From: an uncultured Pedobacter sp.
GTDB lineage: Bacteria; Bacteroidota; Bacteroidia; Sphingobacteriales; Sphingobacteriaceae
DNA: 21,358 nucleotides
Reading direction: 5' to 3'
Assembly (NCBI GenBank): GCA_938008555.1
Contig: CALLKE010000268.1
Coordinates: forward strand, 1-21,358
Shown: piece by piece, positions 6,162 to 14,086 of the stretch
Position numbering within the stretch: position 1 is the first letter of the stretch
Layout: each line of letters begins with the position of its first letter
Notes under the pieces: generated by a model
Databases searched by the model: none
The model's input: only the letters and a program-made list of their open reading frames with translations
What the model was told of the DNA's origin: nothing
Program-made: the position numbers and the translations under genes

Positions 6162-8195
6162 ATGGCTGAGAATGTGATTGATTTAAAGGATTGGTATAAC
6201 CTCAATACCGCAGCGCCACAGCACCTATCGCAAGACATTAAATCTGAACCCTCTACACCGGTGTCAGAAATTAAGATGCGACTGCTTGGAAATTTGCGTG
6301 GCGTTTTATCCTACTTATTACCAGGGGGTGTTTTTCGCCGTAATAAATTTTATGTGGGTGATATCCAAGGTAACCCTGGTGAGAGCCTCGTAGTTGATTT
6401 AGAGGGTAACAAGGCCGGTATGTGGCATGATTTTGCAACGGCTGAAGGTGGGGATGTTATTGATCTGTGGGCAGCCGTCAGTAATCGAGATACACGTTAT
6501 GATTTTCCAGAGTTAATTAAAACCATCTCAGATTGGCTTGGGATCAGATCTAAAACCTATTATGAAGAAACGGAAGATCTCAAGGGAAAATTGCGTGAAT
6601 ACGAACGTCATGATTTGGAGGATCTTTGTCGTAACAATTTTTTGGGCCATCCTACTGCACGCTGGGATTATTACGATGAGAATAAAAAGATTATTGCTTG
6701 CATTTATCGATATGAAACTGTTTATGGAAAACAATACCGGCCTTGGGATGTTAAAACCTGCAGCCATCGTGCGCCTGAAGTTCGACCACTTTATAACATT
6801 CCAGGGATCATCAAATGCCAAAAGGTTTTTATAGTAGAAGGTGAGAAATCAGCAGATGCTTTAATTCACTCGGGGATTGCGGCAACCACTGCCATGTTTG
6901 GCGCCAATGCACTGCTGAATAAAACGGATTGGTCCCCGCTTTATAAAAAGCAGATTGTGATATGGCCTGATAACGATGAGCCAGGCGTCCAATATGCAAA
7001 ACAATTAGCGGAGTATCTACTTCCACATGTTGCATCACTCACAATTTTAAAACCACCTGCTGACAAAGATAAAGGTTGGGATGCGGCTGACGCCAAAGCA
7101 GAAGGTCTCATGCTGCAAGATTTCATTAATCAAGCCTCTAAAGACTCTCTGAAAAAACAAACGATAGTACCCGTCAATTTATTTGATTGGCAAAAACAAC
7201 CTCCTAATCGGGATTGGGTGATCGATGGTTGGCTACCTACCGGTTATGTCACAGCTATTTATGGTGATGGTGGCGTTGGAAAATCACTGCTTGCGCAGCA
7301 GCTAATGACAGCTGTTGCTACTGGCTCTTCTTGGCTCAATATCCCCATCAAACAAAGTAAAGTCTATGCGCTTTTATGTGAAGATGATGAGCCAGAATTA
7401 TGGCGTAGACAGTACGCCATTAATCAGTATTTCAATATCAAAATGGCGGATTTGGCAGAATATTTACGAATGATTTCTCGTGTAGGCGATGACAATTTAT
7501 TGATGGTCTTTGATGGCAAAGATAACGGTCAGCTCACACCATTTTATCACGAGCTTTTCGCAGACATTATAGCCTTTAAGCCACATTTGGTTATTTTAGA
7601 TACGGCAGCGGATCTCTTTGGAGGTAATGAAAATAATCGTTCTCAGGTGCGCCAATTTATCCAAAACTGCTGTGCGCGTATTGCCAGAGCCATTAATGGT
7701 GCTGTGCTGATTTGTGCGCATCCATCGGATTCTGGTATTCAACGTAAAACTGGCACCGGTGGCTCAACCGCATGGAATAACACGGTGCGTTCTCGCTGGT
7801 ATTTTTCTAAGCCTTCCAATCAAGAAAATAGTAACACCCGGATATTAAGTCGAAAAAAGGCAAACTATGGCCCCATGCAAGCTGAAATCAATTTAGAATG
7901 GCAAAATGGGGTGTTTGTGCCCACCGGCGGATTTTCAAACGACTACTTAAAAAATGCTTTGATGAAAGCCATAGAAGATTCTGCGATTGAAGATTTACCA
8001 TTTTCTCATACCGGGGAGCCTGGGGTTTACAAACAACGAGCAAGATTACCTGTGGAATTTCATACCTTAAGCCGCCAAAAGCTTGAAGATATGGTGACTG
8101 AATTATTAGAGGAGGGAAAATTAATTAAAACTGGCGGAGCAGACAGCAAAGAGCCTAAACGTCTTACTGTCGCGCCATCATTTTCGAAAAAGTAA
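6162..8195 (+). CDS. Toprim primase fused to RecA-fold helicase (phage replication protein)
   Basis: This 677-residue protein has three parts. Residues about 40-110 resemble the N-terminal region of phage primases (GMWHDFATAEGGDVIDLWAAV) but lack zinc-binding cysteines. Residues about 220-310 form a Toprim domain with 'FIVEGEKSADAL' (E227) and 'WPDNDEPG' (D270, D272). Residues about 350-560 are a RepA/AAA_25-type helicase core with Walker A GDGGVGKS (368-375), Walker B 'LVILD' (476-480) and a 'LICAHPSD' sensor. The C-terminal tail is likely a winged helix. It probably primes and unwinds DNA at the element's origin. It ends the plus-strand operon, and its last 18 bases overlap the convergent gene of the lexA unit. 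Confidence 0.88.
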   Translation: MAENVIDLKDWYNLNTAAPQHLSQDIKSEPSTPVSEIKMRLLGNLRGVLSYLLPGGVFRRNKFYVGDIQGNPGESLVVDLEGNKAGMWHDFATAEGGDVIDLWAAVSNRDTRYDFPELIKTISDWLGIRSKTYYEETEDLKGKLREYERHDLEDLCRNNFLGHPTARWDYYDENKKIIACIYRYETVYGKQYRPWDVKTCSHRAPEVRPLYNIPGIIKCQKVFIVEGEKSADALIHSGIAATTAMFGANALLNKTDWSPLYKKQIVIWPDNDEPGVQYAKQLAEYLLPHVASLTILKPPADKDKGWDAADAKAEGLMLQDFINQASKDSLKKQTIVPVNLFDWQKQPPNRDWVIDGWLPTGYVTAIYGDGGVGKSLLAQQLMTAVATGSSWLNIPIKQSKVYALLCEDDEPELWRRQYAINQYFNIKMADLAEYLRMISRVGDDNLLMVFDGKDNGQLTPFYHELFADIIAFKPHLVILDTAADLFGGNENNRSQVRQFIQNCCARIARAINGAVLICAHPSDSGIQRKTGTGGSTAWNNTVRSRWYFSKPSNQENSNTRILSRKKANYGPMQAEINLEWQNGVFVPTGGFSNDYLKNALMKAIEDSAIEDLPFSHTGEPGVYKQRARLPVEFHTLSRQKLEDMVTELLEEGKLIKTGGADSKEPKRLTVAPSFSKK

Positions 8196-9317
8196 GGTAT
8201 TTGGGTTTAATCGATAACCAAATTCCTGTTTGGTATTGCAGCCAGGCCAGCCATGAGTTTCAATCACATCATGGCGTTTGATGGGCAAGCCTAATTGCTC
8301 TGCTAGGGTGTCTTGAATCACTTTTTGCATTTTATTTAATGGACGTCTGATTTGTTGCTCTAAATCTTCAATCATGCCCACATGAGGCTCCATTAAATTT
8401 GCCAGCTGATTGATGTTTAAAAACGTATGTTGCGCCGATGGCTTAGCCACTTCAAAATCTTGCCAATATTGTTCAAGCAATAAGCGGAAGATTAGCAGGC
8501 GCGAAGAGGCTTGGCGCCCAATTACTACAATGCCGTTAATGCTCACGCCGTTGTCTGCCATACGAATTTCCAAATATTTTTCCTGAGGTGCAATTTTCGG
8601 TTCAGCTAAACTGATCATTCGAAAAGGCAGGATGCTTGCTGAATAATTCGGGATCACTTCGCAGACACCGGTTTGGCAGGTTTGCTTGATAAGCTCTGTC
8701 AATGATAAAGGGTTATGGATAATATCAGCAACAGAAATAATAGGGACATCAATGATCATTGATGGGATTTTAGCGCGTGCATTGATGATTAAGGTAGGCG
8801 TGACTTTCAATTTATCAATAGTCAAATGGCGGTGATCCGTGCAAATATCGAGTATAACCAAGGTGGCAATACCGTATGGGCTCATCACTGTGTAAACCCC
8901 TTTGCTCAATAGATAAAAGTGCAATTGTTGTTCACCCAGGTGACGTTCTAAATACTGTGTGATTTTAGGGAAATTGAGCTGGACAGTGCTCTCTAAAAAT
9001 CGGGTTTTGCTGTGCGAATTTGGCAAAATATAACGCCCACAATTGTCACAAACAAGATCATCGCAATCCTCGTCAAAATCATCTTCAATGTAAATTTGAT
9101 TATCGCAATCGGGATTGGCGGAATCATCTTGAAAATCTTTTGGATTATAGCATTTGATGAAACGATTCGAGGTATGGTGTACAAACTGCTCATTTAGCAA
9201 AAAGGAAAGCGTGTTTTGATACTCTTGATTTAAATCTACCCATGAACCTTGATGTGTCAGTAATGCACGCAGTGCATCAGTTGCAGCATTTGGCTTTTGA
9301 TAAGATCTTAAGGCCAT
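8178..9317 (-). CDS. Unassigned protein of the lexA unit (379 aa)
   Basis: I do not recognise this family. The N-terminal 70 residues are helical. Residues about 65-105 are very acidic and Cys-rich (DCDNQIYIEDDFDEDC, then CDNCGRYIL), which may bind a metal ion. The middle is beta-rich, with 'VMSPYGIATLVILDICTD' and 'IPSMIIDVPIISVADII'. The C-terminus (about 310-379) ends in a pattern like a winged helix (LEQQIRRPLNKMQKVIQ...EFGYRLNP), suggesting DNA binding. No signal peptide or membrane segment is seen. The start at 9317 has GAGAG upstream and overlaps the preceding gene by 41 bases, so it is co-translated. The stop lies within the convergent primase-helicase gene. The role is probably damage-controlled because it is third in the lexA unit. 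Confidence 0.8.
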   Translation of the reverse strand: MALRSYQKPNAATDALRALLTHQGSWVDLNQEYQNTLSFLLNEQFVHHTSNRFIKCYNPKDFQDDSANPDCDNQIYIEDDFDEDCDDLVCDNCGRYILPNSHSKTRFLESTVQLNFPKITQYLERHLGEQQLHFYLLSKGVYTVMSPYGIATLVILDICTDHRHLTIDKLKVTPTLIINARAKIPSMIIDVPIISVADIIHNPLSLTELIKQTCQTGVCEVIPNYSASILPFRMISLAEPKIAPQEKYLEIRMADNGVSINGIVVIGRQASSRLLIFRLLLEQYWQDFEVAKPSAQHTFLNINQLANLMEPHVGMIEDLEQQIRRPLNKMQKVIQDTLAEQLGLPIKRHDVIETHGWPGCNTKQEFGYRLNPNTLLFRK

Positions 9318-10536
9318 AGGTGTCTCTCATCCATGATTTAAAAATTTCCCGAGCATTTTTGTCCAACACATGCTCGGAGTAACAAATGCGAATATGATCG
9401 CATGCCTCATCCAGGCAGCGAAAATACAGGGTGATCCGTTTGTTTTGATACAGTACTTTGATAGAATCGACACAGGTAATATCAGCCAAGATGTCACCCA
9501 CAGCCCCTTGCATTATTTTTAAATCTTCCGCGATAGGGTTGTTGGGGCAGGTGTTGATGACGATTTCGGTGTTATTATGAAAATAAGGTGAACGAAAGCG
9601 TATTTCAAACAGCTTAAGCATTTGATCAGAGTCACTGACTGTATGGCGCAAGAAACGTTCGACTTGTTTTTTGAAATTAACATCTGCAGCATCAGTAAAA
9701 GTAACTGGCTGGTTGAAGTACTCACTGATCAGGGCGTTAGCAATAAAAACTGATTTTTGTGGACACTTGGCGCAGATATTTGCTTGTTTGCCATTTTCAG
9801 AAAAATCGATAATGGTCCATTCGGGTTTGTGGCCATGCAACAGCTGATCACTGCTTAACAGCACATCTTCATCACTGGCGCGGCGAATAAAAAGATAGAT
9901 TCTATCGCCATGAACAAAAATATCCTGTAGTTGGCTTTCAAAGCCATCGCCTAAATTTAGATCGTATTGTTCTAAAATTTTAGCTATCGGGTATGAGGAA
10001 AGAAAGTCAGAAAAGGTTTTTGCTTGTTGGCGCGGTGGGTTTAAAAGCACAAAAGCCGCAAACCCCTTTTTATGAATTTTATCGTAATGATAGATGTTTT
10101 TGAGTGCATCCGGGTTCTGATTAAACAGCGCAAATAGCAAAGACTTTTTGTCGTATTTGTTGTTTTTGACCAGGCAGAATTCCAAGAGATCATCGCTAAG
10201 GGTGGCTTTAGCAATATCCGATACCGCTGTTTCCAATTTGGCGTGATTAAAGCGATTTACCAGATAATAGTTGAACAGATCATCAGATTGCTCCATGAGG
10301 GTTTTGCGCATTTGCGCCACCGGCAGAGTTTTGCTGACATCTGCCTCTGCCTGGTTCACCGCATACAGCATGGTCACTTGCCGTGGTGAAAGTGATTCAA
10401 GCCAATTTTGTCGCAAATTGGGGTTACTGTACTCATCCATGAGCCTTTCGATGGGCAGCTCTAAATCATATTCCCAAAACCTCCGGTTTGGGGTCACCCT
10501 GAATTTACTGTTATTGTTTACAACGCCCATTTGCAT
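9277..10536 (-). CDS. Unassigned protein of the lexA unit (419 aa)
   Basis: I do not recognise this family. The N-terminal third is helical and charged (SPRQVTMLYAVNQAEADVSKTLPVAQMRKTL). From about residue 180 the pattern alternates strands and helices (IYLFIRRASDEDVLL, EWTIIDFSE, SVFIANALISEYF). A second region from about 300 to 419 has a similar rhythm (LFEIRFRSPYFHNNTEIVI, SIKVLYQNKRITLYFRC, HIRICYSEHVLDKNAREIFKSWM), so the protein may hold two related beta-alpha domains. Several Cys residues are scattered without a clear cluster. The start at 10536 is chosen because GGAGG lies six bases upstream; it overlaps the lexA 3' end by 26 bases. No nuclease, ATPase or transmembrane motif is apparent. 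Confidence 0.8.
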   Translation of the reverse strand: MQMGVVNNNSKFRVTPNRRFWEYDLELPIERLMDEYSNPNLRQNWLESLSPRQVTMLYAVNQAEADVSKTLPVAQMRKTLMEQSDDLFNYYLVNRFNHAKLETAVSDIAKATLSDDLLEFCLVKNNKYDKKSLLFALFNQNPDALKNIYHYDKIHKKGFAAFVLLNPPRQQAKTFSDFLSSYPIAKILEQYDLNLGDGFESQLQDIFVHGDRIYLFIRRASDEDVLLSSDQLLHGHKPEWTIIDFSENGKQANICAKCPQKSVFIANALISEYFNQPVTFTDAADVNFKKQVERFLRHTVSDSDQMLKLFEIRFRSPYFHNNTEIVINTCPNNPIAEDLKIMQGAVGDILADITCVDSIKVLYQNKRITLYFRCLDEACDHIRICYSEHVLDKNAREIFKSWMRDTYGLKILSKAKCCN

Positions 10537-11194
10537 ATTTAACCTCCATTTTTCGAATTGCAATGACTTTCCCTAAAATCTTAAACGATTGCTCAGATGA
10601 TACTTTAATCACCTGATACGCCTCGTTTTCTGGCTTTAACTCAATGTGGCTTGGCCGTCTGTAAAATGTTTTACAGGTTGCCTCGTCATCCAATAATGCG
10701 ATGACCACCTCACCGTTGAGCGCGGTTTCTTGAGTGCGCACAATGACAAAATCCCCATCATTAATGCCCGCATCCACCATGCTGTCACCGGTAATCTCGA
10801 GCGCAAAACAGTGACCTCTAGCAACACCGCTATCCACTAAAAATTCACCCATATGCTGCTCAAGCGCGATGATTGGGTGACCCGCTGATACTTTACCTAA
10901 CACTTCCACCGGCACCACCTGAGTAATCTGGTTAACGGGTACAGATCGCTCTAACATTTCAATGGCCCGGGCTTTTCCTTTATCCCGCTTAAGGTACCCC
11001 TTATTTTCTAATTGCTGGATCACCTCAATAGCGCTGGCAGACTTAATACCACGCACTTCAGCAATCTCCCGTACAGTAGGCGACATACCATGCGCCTGCT
11101 GGTACTTTTGAATGACCATCAAGGTATCTTGCTGTGCATCCGTCAATCCCACCTGTGGCTTTGGACCTGGTTTTATACGCTTTTGTTTAGTCAT
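10511..11194 (-). CDS. lexA: LexA-family self-cleaving repressor
   Basis: This 227-residue protein has an N-terminal LexA winged helix (about 17-80, with 'MSPTVREIAEVRGIKSASAIEVIQQLENKGYLKR') and a C-terminal S24 peptidase fold. The cleavage site is Ala104-Gly105 (VSAGHP). The catalytic dyad is Ser138 in 'ITGDSMVDAGI' and Lys175 in 'DDEATCKTFYR', so autocleavage stimulated by RecA filaments is expected to be intact. It is slightly longer than E. coli LexA, with an extended basic N-terminus (KQKRIKPGPKP). AAGGA lies nine bases upstream of ATG. It is the first gene of a three-gene overlapping unit and probably represses its own promoter. It may be an element-borne regulator instead of the host LexA. 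Confidence 0.9.
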   Translation of the reverse strand: MTKQKRIKPGPKPQVGLTDAQQDTLMVIQKYQQAHGMSPTVREIAEVRGIKSASAIEVIQQLENKGYLKRDKGKARAIEMLERSVPVNQITQVVPVEVLGKVSAGHPIIALEQHMGEFLVDSGVARGHCFALEITGDSMVDAGINDGDFVIVRTQETALNGEVVIALLDDEATCKTFYRRPSHIELKPENEAYQVIKVSSEQSFKILGKVIAIRKMEVKYANGRCKQ

Positions 11195-11226
11195 GAAGCT
11201 AAATCCTTTTCTCAGCTTGTTAGTCC

Positions 11227-11256
11227 ATCATACCTAACAAATGTTAGGGTAGTCAA
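11227..11256 (-). promoter_or_regulatory. lexA promoter with embedded palindromic operator
   Basis: Reading the minus strand, TTGACT (11256-11251) and TATGAT (11232-11227) are separated by exactly 18 bases, a strong sigma-70-type promoter. The spacer contains the perfect palindrome CCTAACATTTGTTAGG (11248-11233; 7-base arms around TT). A repressor bound there would cover both promoter elements. A further half-site, TTGTTAG, occurs at 11217-11223. The palindrome differs from the E. coli CTGT-N8-ACAG SOS box, so this LexA variant probably has its own specificity. Confidence 0.8.
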
Positions 11257-11343
11257 GCATGAATTTCAACTGTCAGCTGAACGTTTTGAGGTCGAACCGT
11301 GTAAATAACCATATCTCAATAGTACACGGAGGACTGAAAGCCT

Positions 11344-11502
11344 ATGACCACCCCTCAAAATCCTATCAAATTTATCGCGAAAATATTGGCAGATAGCCTG
11401 CTTCGGGCGATTAGTTTGGAGAAAGATAAAAAACCTCAAGCAAACGGCGCTTCTTCTCTGGACTTTTCTCCGAAAGGAAGCGTTACTGTGAAGCGAATTT
11501 AA
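11344..11502 (+). CDS. Small hypothetical protein (52 aa) ahead of the integration module
   Basis: ATG at 11344 opens a 52-codon frame ending in TAA at 11500-11502. The product begins MTTPQNPIKFIAKILADSLL and ends KGSVTVKRI. The first 25 residues could form an amphipathic helix; the rest is polar and basic. GGAGG lies at 11328-11332, 11 bases before the ATG, a little far but usable. It sits 18 bases upstream of the DUF2924 gene in the same orientation and probably belongs to the recombinase operon. No family is recognised. Confidence 0.6.
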   Translation: MTTPQNPIKFIAKILADSLLRAISLEKDKKPQANGASSLDFSPKGSVTVKRI

Positions 11503-11520
11503 GTATTTAAATGAGGTAAC

Positions 11521-11964
11521 ATGAAGAAAACGTCAATTATTAAACAGGTTCTGGCTCTACAAAACCAGTCAATTCAAGAATTAAAACAGTTATGGGTACA
11601 GCTCTTTGATGAGCCAGCGCCACCGTATCAAAAAAACTACTTATTGCCACGGCTTGCCCATCGACTGCAAGAATTGGCATATGGTCCAATGTCTGAAAAA
11701 GCAACCAACACCTTAGAGCTTTTAGCCAATCAGATGGAGAAAGGGAAAAAATTTTCTAATCACATGTTAAATGGCAGACCCACTGTTGGAACTAAATTAA
11801 TTCGTGAATTTCAAGGTGTAGATTATGAAGTTATTGTTGCAGAAAACGGGTTTGTATATCGGGGGCAAACTTATAAATCTCTTTCAGCGATAGCACGGCG
11901 GATCACAGGCACTCGTTGGAATGGTCCTTTATTTTTTGGTTTAAGAACAAGAGGTGCGATATAA
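11521..11964 (+). CDS. DUF2924 protein associated with serine recombinase
   Basis: This 147-residue protein matches the DUF2924 pattern. It has an N-terminal helical part with 'ELKQLWVQLFDEPAPPYQKNYLLPRLAHRLQELAYG', then 'GTKLIREFQGVDYEVIVAENGFVYRGQTYKSLSAIARRITGTRWNGPLFFGLR' (about 94-144), where the 'YRG..YKSLSAIAR.ITGTRWNGP.FFGL' block is characteristic. DUF2924 genes are regularly encoded directly upstream of large serine recombinases in phages and integrative elements of proteobacteria, and the same order is seen here with 3 bases between the genes. The C-terminal block resembles small DNA-binding domains. A role as a recombination directionality or accessory factor is plausible but not proven. 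GAGGT precedes the start. Confidence 0.88.
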   Translation: MKKTSIIKQVLALQNQSIQELKQLWVQLFDEPAPPYQKNYLLPRLAHRLQELAYGPMSEKATNTLELLANQMEKGKKFSNHMLNGRPTVGTKLIREFQGVDYEVIVAENGFVYRGQTYKSLSAIARRITGTRWNGPLFFGLRTRGAI

Positions 11965-11967
11965 TTT

Positions 11968-13272
11968 ATGACTCGGTGTGCTATTTATACAAGAAAATCC
12001 CATGAAGAAGGATTAGAGCAGGAATTTAATAGCCTGGATGCGCAGCGTTTGTCGGCGGAAAATTATATTAAAAGCCAACAACATGAAGGCTGGCAGATAC
12101 TACCGAAGTATTATGATGATGGTGGTTTTTCCGGCGGGACTTTGGAGCGTCCTGCGCTAAAGGAATTATTTGAAGACATCGCTGCGGGGCTTATTGATTG
12201 CGTCATCGTTTATAAAATCGATCGCTTGTCGCGTTCACTACTTGATTTTGCAAAGATCGTTGATTTATTCGATCGTCACAATGTAGCGTTTGTCTCTGTT
12301 ACTCAAAGCTTTAATACCGCCAGCTCTATGGGGCGTTTGATGCTCAACGTACTTTTGAGTTTCGCGCAATATGAACGAGAGCTCACTGGTGAGCGCATCC
12401 GCGATAAATTTGCAGCCTCTAAACAAAAAGGCATGTGGATGGGAGGCAATCCACCGCTTGGGTATGACATTATTGATCGAAAATTGGTGATTAATGTGCC
12501 TGAAGCTAAATTAATAGAACATATTTTTACGCGGTTTTTAGTGCTGGCATCTGCTACCCATTTGGCTAAAGAATTAAATAACGACGGTCACCGATCCAAA
12601 CAATTTACCGCCAAAACTGGCAAAGATATCGGCGGGGCAAGATTCACCAAAGCCTCACTGCGCCGCATACTTACAAACCCCATTTATGTTGGAAAAATAC
12701 GCCACAAAGATAAAGAGTTTGCAGGACTACATGATGCGATCATTGATCAAGATTTATGGGATCGTGCTCAAGCAACTTTTAAAACAGCACCCAAACGCAA
12801 TTCAGCATTTTGTAAATCACCGGTGTTACTCAAAGGCATTATTCATTGCCAAGCCTGCAATATACCCATGACGCCAACCTATACGGCCAAAAGGAATCGG
12901 CAATATCGCTATTACGCTTGCAGTAATGTGCTGCGCGGTATCGAGTGCCATGGCATTAGCTCCTATCTTGCGGCCGGTGAAGTCGAGCATTTTGTCATCC
13001 AGCAGGTACGTCATGTTTTAAAATCACCTGAAGTGGCTGCACAAACAACTCTGCTTTTAGAAAATGCAGGGCTGGATAAAACCCAAGTCTTTGATCTGCT
13101 CAAAGACATCGACAAAGTATGGCAGAATTTATTCCCGATCGAGCAACAAAAAATTATTCATACGCTGATCCGTGCTGTGTATGTCAGCACCGAAGGGATC
13201 GATGTGCGTATTAATCAGTACGGTTTACAAAGCTTAATAATAGAAACACAAGATGAGGCAATAACAGTATGA
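11968..13272 (+). CDS. Large serine recombinase (site-specific integrase)
   Basis: This 434-residue protein has a resolvase-type catalytic domain (about 1-150) with the nucleophile Ser11 in 'YTRKSHEE' and the conserved 'YKIDRLSRS' (82-90) and 'SFAQYERELTGERIRDK' (131-147) blocks. The recombinase domain (about 160-285) follows, and then a zinc ribbon with Cys294, Cys297, Cys318 and Cys327. The C-terminal part is short, with little coiled coil, so the protein is near the lower size limit of the family. It should integrate and excise the element by double-strand exchange at att sites. Its stop overlaps the next start as ATGA, so the downstream helix-turn-helix protein is translationally coupled. 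Confidence 0.93.
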   Translation: MTRCAIYTRKSHEEGLEQEFNSLDAQRLSAENYIKSQQHEGWQILPKYYDDGGFSGGTLERPALKELFEDIAAGLIDCVIVYKIDRLSRSLLDFAKIVDLFDRHNVAFVSVTQSFNTASSMGRLMLNVLLSFAQYERELTGERIRDKFAASKQKGMWMGGNPPLGYDIIDRKLVINVPEAKLIEHIFTRFLVLASATHLAKELNNDGHRSKQFTAKTGKDIGGARFTKASLRRILTNPIYVGKIRHKDKEFAGLHDAIIDQDLWDRAQATFKTAPKRNSAFCKSPVLLKGIIHCQACNIPMTPTYTAKRNRQYRYYACSNVLRGIECHGISSYLAAGEVEHFVIQQVRHVLKSPEVAAQTTLLLENAGLDKTQVFDLLKDIDKVWQNLFPIEQQKIIHTLIRAVYVSTEGIDVRINQYGLQSLIIETQDEAITV

Positions 13273-13685
13273 TCCAGACCAGCATTATTGATGGAGAAGT
13301 CTCAATTTTTATGCCGCTTAAGCTTAAAAAACGCGGGGGCAGAAAAATGATACTAGCACCACAGGGTGTGCAACCGGCATCGGAAGACTCTAGCGTCGAT
13401 CTCACGTTGCTAAAAGCCTTGGTAAAAGCCTATTTATGGCAACGTCAATTAAAATCCGGCAAGTGCAGTGGCATGAAAGAATTATGTGAGCGATACGATG
13501 TGACCGCCAAGTACGTCCAGCTGATCTTGCGTTTAAATTTTTTAGCACCGAAATTAAAAGAGGCTATTTTATTTGGTGAGCAGCCAAGGCATTTAAAATT
13601 ATCGGACTTGATGAATAACGTACCGGTGCTGTGGTCCGAACAACAAGAGGTGTTTGGGCTGAAAGTGTTAGACTCACTTGTATAA
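13269..13685 (+). CDS. Recombinase-associated helix-turn-helix protein (split C-terminal domain)
   Basis: This 138-residue protein contains 'MPLKLKKRGGRKMIL' followed by 'LLKALVKAYLWQRQLKSGKCSGMKELCERYDVTAKYVQLILRLNFLAPKLKEAIL' (about 48-103), a helix-turn-helix resembling the 'RARRWLDDLVSG..S..EIA..EG.S.RYVR..L.LAFLAP.I..AIL.G' domain. In many alphaproteobacterial elements, as I recall it, that domain is fused to the C-terminus of the serine recombinase. Here it is a separate gene whose ATG overlaps the recombinase stop by 4 bases. It probably binds att-site DNA or bridges recombinase subunits. Its last 12 bases overlap the convergent DUF2000 gene. Confidence 0.75.
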   Translation: MIQTSIIDGEVSIFMPLKLKKRGGRKMILAPQGVQPASEDSSVDLTLLKALVKAYLWQRQLKSGKCSGMKELCERYDVTAKYVQLILRLNFLAPKLKEAILFGEQPRHLKLSDLMNNVPVLWSEQQEVFGLKVLDSLV

Positions 13686-14084
13686 TGAAAATCTTTTAGT
13701 GATTTGAGAAACAGCATCATAAGGACCAAAAAGTATAGCCGCATAATACACGTGCTCATCTTGGTGTTTTTTGGCGATATTATCAATCTGCTCTAAATAG
13801 GTACCACCGGTCATGCTATCCACAAAGGCGAGTTGGGTAATACCCGCTTCCTTTGCAGCTAAAACCGCCTTCTTGATCTCGTTTGATTTGCCTCGAAGAA
13901 CAATGTAAGGCATGCCAGATACTTTCCAATCATTACCACTTGCATCAATATTGGATTGCAAGAAACAAGTATCCTCGCCGAGTAAAGCTCCAATCGCAAA
14001 AGAAGCATGGGCAACGGCATTCATGGCTACACCTACATCAATATCTTTATTGACTATGATGACAAGTTTATTTTCAAAAGTCAT
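13674..14084 (-). CDS. DUF2000 family protein (peptidyl-tRNA hydrolase 2-like fold)
   Basis: This 136-residue protein matches DUF2000. It shows 'KLVIIVNKDIDVGVAMNAVAHASFAIGALLG' (about 6-36), 'PYIVLRGKSNEIKKAVLAAKEAGITQLAFVDSM' and a C-terminal 'YYAAILFGPYDAVSQITKRFSL'. The fold is related to peptidyl-tRNA hydrolase 2, but activity is not established for the family. GGAG precedes the start, and only 2 bases separate it from the AlaX-like gene, so it is the last gene of a tRNA-quality-control operon. That context supports an RNA- or aminoacyl-tRNA-related role. Its 3' end overlaps the convergent recombinase-associated gene by 12 bases. Confidence 0.85.
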   Translation of the reverse strand: MTFENKLVIIVNKDIDVGVAMNAVAHASFAIGALLGEDTCFLQSNIDASGNDWKVSGMPYIVLRGKSNEIKKAVLAAKEAGITQLAFVDSMTGGTYLEQIDNIAKKHQDEHVYYAAILFGPYDAVSQITKRFSLYK

Positions 14085-14086
14085 TT

